From contig OY987270.1 in the NCBI GenBank assembly GCA_963920665.1, positions 21,850,019 to 21,914,018 of the forward strand: a stretch of DNA of 64,000 nt, written 5' to 3'. The translations under genes and the position numbers were made by a program. The stretch comes from Straminergon stramineum. Taxonomy: Eukaryota; Streptophyta; Bryopsida; Hypnales; Calliergonaceae. The notes under the pieces were generated by a model, which worked only from the letters and a program-made list of their open reading frames with translations, ran no database searches and was not told where the DNA came from. This document shows, one piece after another, positions 10,958 through 22,929 of the stretch; position 1 is the stretch's first letter, and each line of letters begins with the position of its first letter.

Positions 10958-13230
10958 AGAGATTGCAGAACGTGTGTGTTTGTGTTCCGATTTGTGTATA
11001 GGAAGGGTTTTTTGTTGTGGCCTAGCACCAATTTGTACATGGATTTCAATCGTGCTCTGAAGTGTCGCTCAAGTGTGAGCGCTTCTGGTACGGAAAACGG
11101 AAGGTTAAATCAAAATAATTACTGTTTTTTCTGGTTTCAAATGAGCGACATGGTTGCATATCTGTGTATGTATAGGGGACTTCTACAAAGAAGAATCATG
11201 AACCACCTACTACAATGCCCACCTAATTGTGTCACAATGTATACCTACTCTTTATTTTCAAAACCTAAATCTAAGATAGTCATACTTGTCTTACATGATG
11301 ATGGGATATTCATTATCATGCTAGGTATGGGTTGCAATTAGGTGTTCATACCTATCAATTACATATCCATTAAGTGGATTTGCTTAGGGTGCATTGTAGT
11401 TTGTGAGAGAGCATTGATATGGGCAACAGGCTGAGTTTAGTGATCTTTCTCTTCAAAGTGATCCGATTTTTATTTCGAGTGGATGAAATCATTGATTAGC
11501 TATATATTCTAAGGGCAATATTGTTCATTTTGGATGAATGTACATTCTTTGGGATGAATAGTTTGAGTTTGATCCTCATTTTGCACATTTCACCATTTAC
11601 ATAAGTTAGACGTAAACAATTGGATCACTTCACCGAAGGTCCCTTTCTGCACTGCCCAAACTAAGAATGATAAAAATATCCCTGCATGTGGGACGTGCTG
11701 AATGTCTGGCTCTCCGAACCATAGTGGATAATTCTGATCTGGAAAGATGCTGATCTGCGATGCTGTAACACGTCTGAGACTGGTTACTGACGTGAAAACG
11801 ATAGGGTTGTCAGACTTTCTTTGCATGCTCCGTCTTCAAGGGTTGACGGGAATGTACGAATTGTGGGTGTTTCTTTCTGATTGTACTGCCCCAAAACAAT
11901 TCTTGGTTTCACCGTTTCACACTTCTCAATTCAACGGAGCTCGTTGAAATGAAGTGTTACTAGGATTGAGAACTCCGTGTACTCAAGGTAGAGTTTTGAA
12001 ATCAACGGAATTCGTTGTACTGATCTGGTCTTAGGGTGGGTTTTCTGAATTGAAATCAACGCACTCTGAAAGAGCAACTCAATGTGATACTTCAAGTCTT
12101 TGGTGTCGATTGTGTTATTGTCCGTCCAAAGTAGGTAAGATACAACCGCTAGATGAACTCTCTCTAGAGTGTGCCCTAGACATGTACTTAGAGCATGCTC
12201 ACCCATATTGAAAAATGGATGATCTATTGCATTGACCTCAGAAACTCACATCTCTCGACTTCAAAAGTAGATGGCTTGTTGATAGGCTGGCCTTCGGAAA
12301 GGCAATCAAGCTTGAAAATAGAACTCATTTTGTAGGCCTAGACTTGGTTTGAAAACAAGAACACTCGGATGATTACTTGATTTATTCCTCAATTGATGTC
12401 TTTGATTCTTTATCATTCAATTTTTGGGCTTCCCCTACCAAGCTTGATGGTGATGCTTTAAAGTAGCAACACTTGAGCTAAACACCTAAGCTTAAACAAT
12501 TGCCTTGAGTGAACATTTCCATGATTCAAAACCATCACAACTTTTCAAAAGCAACCAATGAGAGGTGAAAAGTTTCTTAAAGTAATCAATGAAAGTTGAG
12601 ACAATTTGTGCTTCAAAGGTGTCCATTCAAGGTAAGTATAGTGTTAAGAACCCCCACACCATGAGGCATGTCACAAAGACATGCAATAGGGGTTGCGAAG
12701 GGCCTTTGAAATGGGAGCAGATGACGCCAAGCAATTTGCGTACTCTAACAACATGTGGCAACCTTGGTAAAACCATTTTCATCTTGTCAGACCCCCTTGA
12801 CCATGCTCTTTACTGGCAAGTGGCACTTTTGGCCAGCCTTCTCTATTGTTGGCCAAAACAAAGCTAAAAAGGAGAAAAAGGGAGTGCTCCACAGTATTTT
12901 TGTTTTGGAATATGAAGGTTCTAGGGTTTAGGGTGTTTGAATTATGGAAGTATGGAGCTAAATTGAATGCTTGTTGATAGTGCAAGTTAGATGACAAGAG
13001 GGAGGATGAGTCCAACATGAACTTGTTCTCGCATTGGAGGTGCATTGATGATTGCCTTGAATTGTCAAGTTCTTTGGGTGGTTCTAGTCTAAGCAAAGCT
13101 CCTAACATTTATAGATATAGGGCGGAAATGAATAATAGGATGATGAATGACTATTTTTCTAACACTATTGTAATTGACCCTTTTTTCCCCAAAGATAGGA
13201 ATTGAGAAAATCATTGTTTACACTTTAAAA
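10958..13230. other. COR413 3' region and intergenic DNA
   Basis: The first 200 bp or so is presumably the COR413 3' UTR. The rest (11.3-13.2 kb) has short chance frames and no recognised protein, RNA gene or clear element. Confidence 0.4.
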
Positions 13231-13239
13231 TATTTGAAA

Positions 13240-13636
13240 ATTTTCCTTTTTAGTGCATTGAGTGAAAATTGGGAATTAAAAAAAAATTCAACCACACATT
13301 ATTTTACTATAATATTATGAGAATGTGCTAATAATTTTCAATCCATTTTGCTTCATAGATTGCAAAATGTACATGTTCAAAGTAAAGGAAAAAAATTTAG
13401 AGCTTCTATGACTTGATGCTATCTCTTTAGTATGTTACCCAAGTTTCTCCTACACTTTCAAGCCCCATAACTTTTGATTGGGGCATTTGATTGGGAAAAT
13501 TTCTATTTTCAAAAATCTATTATAAGCATGCTTCTTTTATAAAAAATTTAATTTCATCCATTTAAAAAGTCTTTGTATGAACCTACCTAGGATTTCATAA
13601 TTAAAAGTACTACAAGGGGTTATTGGCCTTTAGAGG
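13240..13636. mobile_element. T-family TTAA element, partial copy
   Basis: Resembles the right two thirds of the element at 20071-20636 (ATAACTTTTGATTGGGGCA, a TCATTTGATTGG region, GAACCTACCT) and ends AGAGG followed by TTAA at 13637-13640. The left terminus is not recognisable. Confidence 0.45.
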
Positions 13637-13944
13637 TTAATTATAGCAACCACAAGTAATGACTTATTTTATTGCCAATTGCTTCATCATGTGTGTTCAA
13701 TTCTAAATCAATGAAGCATTATTTATTTGAATACTTGAATCTAAGCATACCATGATTTAGGGATTGGTGGGGGTAGAAGAGGTGGTAGGACAATTGCTTA
13801 CATATCAATTTTCATACATTTCTTTCACCTCTGTCAATTTTTAAAATGTGTAGTTAGTTTTAAGTTTGGTGATGAATTGACTCTATGGGAAAGTGAATAA
13901 TGAATTTTTTTGTCTACAACTCTAATTTATGTTTAGTCATAGAA

Positions 13945-14715
13945 GCTAAGATCAGTTGTAATTCTTGATGCTTATATTGGAGGAAATACCTTATTACTAA
14001 TAAATAAGTATTCTCAATTTCTCTTCAATATAAGCTAATATTTTATATACTTCACAAATGTCCTTTGTCAGTCAAGCCTCTCTAGAGAGATCAATCTCTA
14101 GGTGTCTTGTATTGGTTTTTGGTACACCTAGAGACAATACTTAATAATTCATAATTTATTCTTATGGTATCCAAATAATTCTTGCTAATATGTGTTAGTA
14201 TCCCTCTTTCTATTGCTTACAAGATCCATAATAGAAATAATAATAGTAACTATACTCAATAGTAATTAGAGATGCTTGTAGGTACACATTCCTTACTAGT
14301 AATAAGTATCCTTGATCCTCATCTCCAAAAGGACCAAAACTATCAATACAAGCTAGTATCTTGTATACATCCCCAAATGCCCTTTGTCAATCAAGCCACT
14401 CCCATGCCATTGGTCTCTGAGTTTCTAGTTCTGTTTTTTGGTACATTGAAACTTTAATGATGCACAACTTATTCATATGGTGTCCAAATAATGTATGCTA
14501 AAGTGCATTAGTTTCCTCTTTTCGGTTACAAAGAAGATCCAATTATAGAAGTAATTTATGTTTAAAACTAGTAACTATGTTCAGTTGTAATTCGTGACGC
14601 TTACAGGTGCGAATCCCTTTACACTAATAAGCTTAACTGCTTACTTATCTTCAATTCCTCATCTCACACAGGACCATAGCTATCGGTACAAGCTAGTATC
14701 GTGCATAGTCCCTCG
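13945..14715. repeat. About 315 bp tandem repeat at the 3' end of malate synthase
   Basis: Two full units and a partial third start near 13950, 14258 and 14580. Shared landmarks are an AGTTGTAATTC..GATGCTTA block, ACTAATAA, a TACAAGCTAGTATC block, TTTTTGGTACA and ATGGTGTCCAAATAAT. The last partial unit stops about 15 bp from the malate synthase stop codon, so the array forms the 3' flank and perhaps the 3' UTR of that gene. Confidence 0.75.
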
Positions 14716-14730
14716 TCGTGGCCGCGGCGG

Positions 14731-17700
14731 CTACATGCGTGCCGACGGCGTGTACTGCACAATGTAGCGGTACGCGTCCAACGTGAGGAAGTCGTCCAGC
14801 ACGGGCGCCGTGCACTGCTTGGCAAACAGCGTCGCCGCCTCGCGGTACCTGCCGTTGGCGAATTTCGACGCCCCCACCTCCGACTCGATGCGCACCAGCT
14901 CCTCGTCCAGCACGCGCGCGAACAACTCCTTCGTCACGCGCATGCCTGGAGAATGACGCAAGCACCGGCGTCAAGTGATAGACAGGGAAATTCCCTAGGT
15001 GAGTATGGACGGGGTTTTAGGGTTTTACATGTGAATTACAACTGCTAGGTTTTAAGTTATAGTTTCAAGTTGCGCAATCGCAACTGTGAACGATAGAATC
15101 TAGAGTGAATGGTTTAAAACAGTTTTGAGTCGATTTTAGGATTTGGGGTACTGGTAGCATTGTGGATTTTAGGTTTGGATTTTGACATGTGAAATAAGAC
15201 TTCAATTGTTACATTTTAAATTCTAGTTCCTCAGCAATCACAACTGTAGACGACAGAATCTACAGTGAATGTTTATTTGAGTTGATTTTAGGGTTTGGGG
15301 TGCCCGTTGCATTGTGCTCATTATCGGATTTTTACATGTGAATTATAGCTTCAATTATTACATATATGTTTTAGCTCTACAGCAATCACAACTGTTGACG
15401 GTAGAATCTATGTACAGAATGGTTAGAAACAGATTGGTGACAGCTAAGAGTTTGCCGTGCTTATTTCGTATTTCTGAGCTGTAGTTGCAAGCGTCCAGGC
15501 CCTCAATCAATTCTCTACTGAAATTTCGATACATTGCAGTATAATAAACCCCCATTAGACTGACAAAGCTCTTAATGTTATTGCAAGTTATAGTTGCACA
15601 GCAATCACAGCTGTCGACGCAATCTTAGCAGAATCTATAGAGGGCGGTTTGAAGCAGTTTTGTTAGATTTTAGGGTTTGGGGTGCTCAGTGCGTGCATTT
15701 GAGTTACAGTTTCGTGCATCCAGGCACTCAATCAATTCACTACGTATGAAATTTCAACAAAAGCAATGTTATGAAACAAGTGGAAATGTGAAGATATTGT
15801 TGATTTAATGTTAGCTTAGCATTAATAACTTTGTGCTTAGAATGAGGGACTTTCGAGATGTTGAAGATGCACAGCAATCAGTACTGCCGACGACTGAATC
15901 TAGTGAGAACGGTTTGAAGCAGTTTGGGTAGATTTTAGAGTTTGGTGCGCTCAGTGCCTACATTTGAGTTACTGTTGTGAGCATCTAAATAATCAATGCA
16001 TTTCGATAAGGAAGGCTGTTGCAGTTGACTAGGAAGAATGTTAAAGTACCTGGCACCAGACCGCCATCGAGGACAGCATTGTACTTGATTTGTTGCCAGT
16101 TCTGAACGCGGCTAATTTCCGCCGTCGCAGCGTCCTCCATGAGGTTATACAGAGGCACAGACCCAGTGCCAGTCATCCACGCTGCGAGGTACTGCACGCC
16201 CACTCGAGTGTTCAAGCGGAGACCATCGAGGGAGCGTTTGCCCGTGGGCATCTGCAGCAGATCCTCGCAGATCACCTTCACGTCTTCCCGCTTCACGTGC
16301 AACTGATTCGCCTGGGGCATGTGCTTGTCGAAAACCTCGAGGACGAGCGGGATCAGACCAGGGTGAGCTGCCCAGGTCCCGTCGTGACCGGCCAGAACCT
16401 CACGCTGCTTGTCCGCCTTCACGAGCGACTGCGCAGCCGCGTTCGCTGACGGGTTGTCCTTGATGGGAATTTGTGCGGCCTGTTGAGCACACCATTTGTA
16501 GGATATATCAGGTACAATCCTAGTTGCAGGGAAATTGCAATGCCAACCGGTACTGGAAAAGAAATGCCGTTTTGTTGAGTCCAGAATCCACACTTTTATT
16601 TTGCGAATGCCCTGTCTTTTTGGAGACAGGAAATTAGGGGGTCGATATTGGTATGTTCCATCGATCTAGTATCTAATAAGACATGAAAAAACTTAGTTTT
16701 CGAGTTCCCTGAACTTGGAAAATGGGCTTTGTCAAGTGCCACATAGGAGCTGTGTAGGTTATCCTAGATGAACTGCAACACCGGTATCGTAAGGATATTG
16801 TCATTTCTTTATGCTTCAAAAACCCCGCGCGTTTACTGCCCAAATCGCACGTTTTCTGAGGACGGGGGGTTGGACCGGCATGTTCGTCTGTTTTAGTGTA
16901 AGACACGAAATCCTTCGATTCTAAGTGCCCTGAACTTGAAAAATGGGCCTTTTTCAACAACTTGGGGGATTGGGATGTTGTATTGAAGCATTTGTCTTCT
17001 TCGGTATCCTGGCAAAAATTCACAACATTTGTACTACGATATCCACACCGGCGTTGGGAAGATTAAATCTAAACCATTCCTAACTTTTAGAGCTTTGTGC
17101 AGTTAAACTTCGCGATTTTGGGTGCTCTGCATTGCAACAATATAACGAAACAGACTTTTTTTTCCTTCGTTATTTCTAGATCTAAGATTCAAGTGTTGCA
17201 TCGACTGGAAGGGGAAGGATGAGGCTTACCATGCCGCCCATGGCGTGGACGCCTCTCTTGTGGCAGGTTTGGATCAGCAGCTCCGTGTAGCTCTTCAAGA
17301 AGTGCTGCGTCATACCAACGAGGACGCGGTCGGGGAGCAGCCTGTCCGGGTGCGCGCGGACCGTCTTGATGAAGCTGAAGATGTAGTCCCAGCGTCCGCA
17401 GTTCAGCCCTGCGGAGTGTTCGCGAAGTTCATACAGAATCTCGTGCATCTGGAACACGGCGGGCAGGGTCTCGATCAGCACCGTGCCGCGAATGCTGCCG
17501 CGCGGAACCCCGCATGCGGCCTCAGCGTGGTCGAACACCGCATTCCACAGCGCGGCTTCCCTGGAGTGCTGCATCTTTGGCAAGTAGAAGAAAGGTCCAT
17601 AACCACCGTGCCTGCATATATATACCCCGAACATTAAATTTTCAATATTCTTAACTGGAATTAGAAATTCTGAACTGGGCATACAATTCTGAAACTGTAT

Positions 17701-18832
17701 TTTAAAATCGTGTCCTATAATATTCTGAACTTGGCATAAAATTCCGAACTAGTATAAACTTGTGTAGTATCAAATCTGAACTTGGCGTTTCTGAATGTAG
17801 TGTCGCTATCTAAACCGTGATTGTAGTTTTCTTGTAAGGGAAATGTTTAGAAGCCCTTCAACATGATTCATACTATCTGGAGCTATATCAGTAAGTTTCC
17901 TAGAAGACTCTGTACAGGAAGTCTGTTGTTGATTAGGCTGCAACGCCGGCAGGTAAGAATCAAACACATGAAATTTGACACAAACCCATGAAATATGGTG
18001 ATAAACATGGGTTTCACTGGGGGTCAAATTACCAAGTTTCACGTACGGTTTTATGGTCAATTTCATGAGTTAAATCCCGGTTGAATAAATTGTGTAGCTA
18101 GCTTCCCATTCGGCAACGACTGCATGCGCCATAGCCAAAACAGAGCAATCGAAAACCGATCAAAGCGACTTACTTCTCTCTAAACGACGCGTGGTTATGA
18201 AAGAAGTAGAATCCAAAATCAACCAACGCCCCAGTCGCAGGCTCCCCATCAATTTCAAGATGCGCTTCCTCCAAGTGCCACCCTCGCGCCCTCACCAACA
18301 GCGTCGCCGTCTCACTCTTCAATTTATATACCTTCTTCCTCGCCTTGTCCTCGAACGTAATCGTCTTATCCACCGCATCCCTGAGATTCACTTGACCTTG
18401 CATGATATTATCCCACGTCGGCGCCAGAGAGTCTTCAAAATCCGCCATGAACATCTTCGCCCCGCAGTTGAGTGCGTTAATAATCATCTTCCGCTCCACA
18501 GGTCCCGTAATCTCGACTCTCCTGTCGGCGATAGCAGCAGGTGGAGGCGAGCACGTCCATTGCTCGTCCTCACGAATACTCCGAGTGGAGGGATCGAAGT
18601 TCGGAAGCTCCCCGGCGTCATAGCGCGCTTGCTGCTCCTTCCGGCAGTTGAGAATGTACTTAACCCGTGGTCGGAACTTGCGCTCCAGGGATGCGACGAA
18701 GGAGAGAGCCTCTCGGGTGAGAATCTTTTCGAAGGAAGGGCGTATGTGGCCGCGGATGCGGACGCCGGGAGGGGAGGACGACTCGTTGTTGCGGCCGGAG
18801 GTCTGGTTTGACGATGGGTTGAAAATCTCCAT
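14731..18832 (-). CDS. MLS: Malate synthase, glyoxysomal/peroxisomal
   Basis: Condenses glyoxylate with acetyl-CoA to malate in the glyoxylate cycle. Four exons on the minus strand: 18832-18174, 17611-17230, 16479-16050 and 14945-14731; all junctions are GT-AG and in phase, giving 561 aa, the normal plant length. The malate synthase signature [16 protein letters not shown] is at about residues 283-298, [13 protein letters not shown] at about 378-390, and [11 protein letters not shown] in exon 1. The protein ends in ARM, one of the accepted plant PTS1 tripeptides, which predicts peroxisomal import. An in-frame stop 12 nt upstream of ATG 18832 supports the start. Introns are 562, 750 and 1104 bp and contain tandem duplications. 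The gene appears intact. Confidence 0.97.
15060..15985. repeat. Degenerate repeats in malate synthase intron 3
   Basis: Units recur near 15069, 15231, 15380, 15598 and 15869. Each carries CAGCAATCACAACTG, then a GACG..AGAATCTA block and a GATTTTAGGGTTTGGGG stretch. Spacing varies from about 150 to 270 bp. The repeats fill most of intron 3 (16049-14946). Confidence 0.7.
16628..16950. repeat. Direct duplication in malate synthase intron 2
   Basis: Two diverged copies at about 16628-16726 and 16857-16949. Both run from a GGGGG(T)-rich start through a GACA(T/C)GAAA segment to CCCTGAACTTG and AAAATGGGC. They lie inside intron 2 (17229-16480). Confidence 0.55.
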
Positions 18833-18943
18833 CGCGGTTGATTAGGTCTCTAGGTGGAGCAAGTTGTTCGGTCAGTGCTTTGGAATGGGAACTGTTGAGG
18901 AATTCGACCAATACGACTGTCTACATTCTAGTTCGATCTCACG

Positions 18944-19470
18944 CATGTACTGGTGCATCGAAATTTCGGGATCGCCAAGCTCGAATTGAAGGTAAGAAAT
19001 TAGCAGCTAGCAAGTTTGTGTTTCACATGGAAGTACTACTGCATCGAATTTTCAGTACCGCCAAGCTCAAAGACAACGAAACAGATGGTTGATTCGCAAG
19101 TGCGTATTTCACATGGAAGCACTAATGCATCAAATTTTCAATACCCTCAAGTTCAAAGACAGGGAAACAGATGATCGATTAGCAGCAAGTGAGTTGGACA
19201 TGCGAGTACTACTACTGCATCGATTTTCAATTACCATCAAGCTCAAAGACAACTGAAAGAAAGAAATTAGCAGCAAGAGTGTATCTCACTTACTAGCTTG
19301 CGAGAACTAAGTCCTGCATCAAATTTTCAGTACAATCAAAGTTTACAGACAAGAAAACAAATTAGCAGCAAGCAAGAGGTATTTCAAATGCATGTACTAC
19401 TGCATCAAGTTTCCGGTACCACAGCGCTCAAAGGCAAGGAACCAGATGAGCAGCTTGAAACAAACAAGAG
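18944..19470. repeat. About 85 bp degenerate tandem repeat upstream of malate synthase
   Basis: Roughly six diverged units begin near 18944, 19026, 19111, 19199, 19314 and 19390. Each contains a core like CTGCATCGAATTTTCAGTACC followed by CAAGCTCAAAGACAA-type sequence and often AGCAGCAAG. The array starts about 110 bp upstream of the malate synthase ATG and so occupies its promoter or 5' leader. Short open frames across it are by-products of the repetition. Confidence 0.7.
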
Positions 19471-20070
19471 ATGGATTCAACTCACTAGATGTTCTGGAAC
19501 TCGATCGACGACTAGAGTGGTCTCCAGCGAATTATGCCTTCCTGGTAAGGCTAGTTTCTCTCATGTGCAAGTATGAGTGCAGAATTGGTACAAGTTACGT
19601 CGAATAAAAAAGTATTCTTTCGGGGAAAAACTGAATCCAAACTTCGGTTGCGATGATGAGGGTCGAGTAGGGTAGCGGTGCCAAGTCGGCAATCACGTGA
19701 AGATAGGCACCGAGGTCTGAAAGTACATGTCAAACGCCGGGCTGCGCCGTCAGTCCTTTCAGCTTTCAGACGTTGGCCCTGTCGCTGCCGCGAGGCAGCG
19801 TCTCCAGATGATCCCTACCGCCGGTTCCCCGTTCTGATTTCCCGGTGTAGGTTCCAAACTACCAAGTTTCTTTAAATTATTTTTGATAGGCTTTTTTTTT
19901 GGTTCTGACATTTGACAGAAAAGTGTCTTTCCTAGACTCTCCGCTACACTGATTTGTAGTACGAGTATGTGCGACAATAATTTACAAAAGTCACACTATT
20001 TTGAATTAATGCAGGTTGAAAATTTTATGAATTTCAATGCCTATAAATTTTTTTACTGATACTGATTTAA

Positions 20071-20636
20071 CCCATGAAGGACCGAGGCACATTCTCGCCA
20101 TAAATTGTGAAAAACTGTCACTTTTTAGGGCAGTGAGAAAAAAATGAATTTTTTTTCTTCAAAATTCAACCGTACAAATTTGTATTAAACTACTATGGGA
20201 ATGTGTGGAAAAAAATTTAGAAACTTTGACTATATGGATTGAAAGATTATAACGTTTGAAGTTAGGAGAAAAAGTGTTTTTTTGACCTTGCTTGACAAGG
20301 CTAGCAACCTTTAACTCCTCCTAGAGTGAGATTTTTATACTACACATGGTTATTTTCTTTTATATTTGCATCTTAAATATTATGTAAATTACATACCTAA
20401 TAAATTTTTGAAGTAGAGGAGGTGTTTCACACATACTGTCCGAGCTACTTGAAAAGTTTAGGGTAGCATAACTTTTGATCTGGGCACTCAATTGGAAAAA
20501 AAATCATATTCCCACTTAGGGGATACACTTTCACACCTTGTGCCAAAATTTGAAGAACATCCATTTGAAAATGACTTCATACAAACCTACCTGAAATTAC
20601 CTGCGTACATTCAACGGTCATTTGGTCCTTCAGGGG
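20071..20636. mobile_element. TTAA-flanked element T, complete
   Basis: 566 bp flanked by TTAA at 20067-20070 and 20637-20640. Terminal inverted repeats are CCCATGAAGGACC and CCCCTGAAGGACC (12 of 13 identical). No coding capacity. The TTAA duplication with CCC termini is the textbook piggyBac-type pattern. Confidence 0.75.
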
Positions 20637-20674
20637 TTAAAATTAGTGTTTAATGTTCAAAAAGGTGACATTAA

Positions 20675-20895
20675 CCCTTAAATGTGGGCTGATGACTATG
20701 GAAATCTTCCCTTTGAAGATTTTGTGACATCGTCTACTTTAAAAAAATTAAAAACATTCATTAAAGGTCAAACTATTGTGCAAGATCTCTCCTTTTTGCA
20801 CAAAATTCCAAGGATGAACAATTGCACTTATGCCCTACATAGGAAGATTCTTTGCCTTCCATTGTAAAAAAGATGTCTTCAATGTTGTTTAAAGG
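20675..20895 (+). mobile_element. R-family TTAA element, copy C
   Basis: 221 bp with TTAA at 20671-20674 and 20896-20899. Starts CCCTTAAATG and ends TTTAAAGG. Shares its right TTAA with copy D, which lies in opposite orientation. Confidence 0.75.
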
Positions 20896-20899
20896 TTAA

Positions 20900-21120
20900 C
20901 CTATAAACAACATGGTATACATTTTTTGTTCAATGAATGACAAAGAATTCTCATGTGTAGGATAGAAATGCAACTATTCATCCTTGGAATTAGGGATAGA
21001 AAGGGGAGATCTTCTACAATAGTTTGACTCCCAATGAGTATTTTTGTTTTTTTAAAGTAGATGATGTCACATGGTTCCAAAAGGGATGATTTCTATGGTC
21101 ACCAACTTGGCATTTAAGGG
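20900..21120 (-). mobile_element. R-family TTAA element, copy D
   Basis: Also exactly 221 bp, inverted relative to copy C. It is bounded by the shared TTAA (20896-20899) and by TTAA at 21121-21124; the right end reads CATTTAAGGG. The two copies are diverged from each other, so this is not a recent duplication. Confidence 0.75.
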
Positions 21121-21589
21121 TTAAGGTAGACCACACCAATTCTATCCATAATCCAATTCCATCCCCCTACATTTGGCCCTAATTCCATTTGTTCAAACAT
21201 CCAAATCTATCTAGAAAATCAACTAAATATATTCAACATTTTGACAAAAACAGTGAATCAATGCCATCAATGATAACGTGTCAATACATGATTGGTGAAT
21301 ACTTCAATGTTAATAGATACATAAATTGGCAATTATGGGTTGCTTAGAGAACATTTATGACTCCACCTTGGGAGCACTTTTGTAATTTCAGGGCATATCA
21401 CTTCAAAAATTCACAGAAATTACAATTTTGATTAAAAAAAATTATAATTCCACTTGGGTTTGACTCATGAAACAAGCACATGCCTCTGGAAAAATATGTA
21501 CCCTTCTTGAAATTGTCCCCAGGATAGTCTGATGGCAAATCAGGGTGGTAATAGGCTTGTCTTGACCTTAACCTCCTCCACTCTCTATT

Positions 21590-21950
21590 AGTTCAAATCA
21601 GTGTTCAGTCTGTGCATGGACATCTTAGACTGTAATTGCCACGAAAATGACGCATTCGGTGGAGATGACGAACGGATAGGATTGTGGACCACTCTAAGTT
21701 CCACTGTACATTCCACGCATCTAGTGTGGGGCAACCCGTTTGATGTGGCACTGCATGAAAAGGAGGTGGTACCCACTCGTGCTCCTTTGCGTAAGTTAAG
21801 TTGGTTGCCGTGTGTTTGTATGTTTTTTTCAATTACTGGAACTGAGTAGCCTTGAGTCAGCTTCATATGCAAGTGAATATCTGTTCTGAATTTCACAGAG
21901 ATTGGAATGCTAAGTAACGGCAATCTTTTCAAGAGAGATACTCCGTGTAA
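21590..21950. other. Non-repetitive GC-richer island, unassigned
   Basis: About 350 bp with more even base composition and open frames on both strands (plus 21601-21849, minus 21588-21932). A plausible splice donor GCGTAAGT lies near 21790. It could be a gene remnant or small exon; no protein family was recognised. Confidence 0.25.
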
Positions 21951-21955
21951 GTTAA

Positions 21956-22929
21956 TCCTAGAAGGACGGGCCTATGACCACTAATTTCAAGCCTCCCTAT
22001 CCATTATTTTATTTGCTGCCATTTTGCAACTAGATATGAATGAAAAAATTTAGATTTTTTTTTCAGTGATGAAATCATATGTCTACTGCAAGTCATAAAA
22101 TTTTGAAATTACTGTGAATTTTTGAAGAAAAAAGTGAAGAAAATTCATATCAAATACAAAAGATACTTAGAAAATCTGAAATTTTCACTATATTAGATGT
22201 ATATTATAGTTTATAGCATCATGGTATAATCCAAAGTGACCATGCCACTCTAATGAGAAAATCAACAAACTAGGGGTATATGCCCAAAGTTTGTCTTGTT
22301 GAAAGTATTGAGATTTAAGAAATTTTCAAAATTTTCAATTGGTGTAGAAATTGCACTAGGCCACATTTAACTACTTTTGGACTATTCTGTGAATTTTGGG
22401 CTAAACATCAAGAGATCTGTTTAGCAAGAGATCTCCAAATCGTATCATCTGGAGATCTCCAAATGTTTATTTCGATTTCCTAATGTTTGTATTTATCTCC
22501 TCATGTTTTATATTGATCTCCCAATGTTTTGGATTATCCCCGGATGACTATTTTTTTTCTCCTAGTGACCATTGTTAATTTCGAAATTTCAAAAGTCTTG
22601 AAGTAGTTAAATGTGGCATCACTTGATAAATTTAATTTCATTGGTTTGACTCAAATTCAAAAAATATTATTTTTATGGCTAAAATTCACATTAAGAGTGA
22701 ATATCAAGAATGGGCCAAAATACACTACAAGGGGGATTTGTTGTGGATTAAGCATCTTCTTCTTTTGAAAAGTCAATAATGCTATAATGAGGGAATTTAC
22801 AATACTATGAATTGAAAATATATTCAAGAAAATTCGAAAAAAATTGAATGAAAAAATGCTTTTTTCCATCCTAAAGGCTTTGGTGAAGTCATCCAAAGGA
22901 CATTTTGCATCCTTCGTAGTGTTTTAGGG
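21956..22929. mobile_element. TTAA-flanked element S, copy 1
   Basis: 974 bp between TTAA at 21952-21955 and 22930-22933. Begins TCCTAGAAGGACGGG and ends TTTTAGGG. Most of it matches the copy at 32922-33628, except for an extra block at about 22358-22619 that has its own terminal inverted repeats. Confidence 0.7.
22358..22619. mobile_element. MITE nested in element S copy 1
   Basis: A 17 bp perfect inverted repeat GCCACATTTAACTACTT lies at 22360-22376 and 22601-22617. The related copy at 32922 lacks the block and so acts as an empty site. CAC on both sides may be a 3 bp target duplication. The inside carries several GATCTCCAAATGTTT-like short repeats. Confidence 0.7.

Noticed and set aside
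16090..16449. 119-codon open frame on + opposite malate synthase exon 3
   Set aside because: Antisense shadow of a strongly conserved exon.
18191..18811. 206-codon open frame on + opposite malate synthase exon 1
   Set aside because: It lies exactly antisense to conserved exon 1; its openness follows from the GC-rich codons of the real gene.
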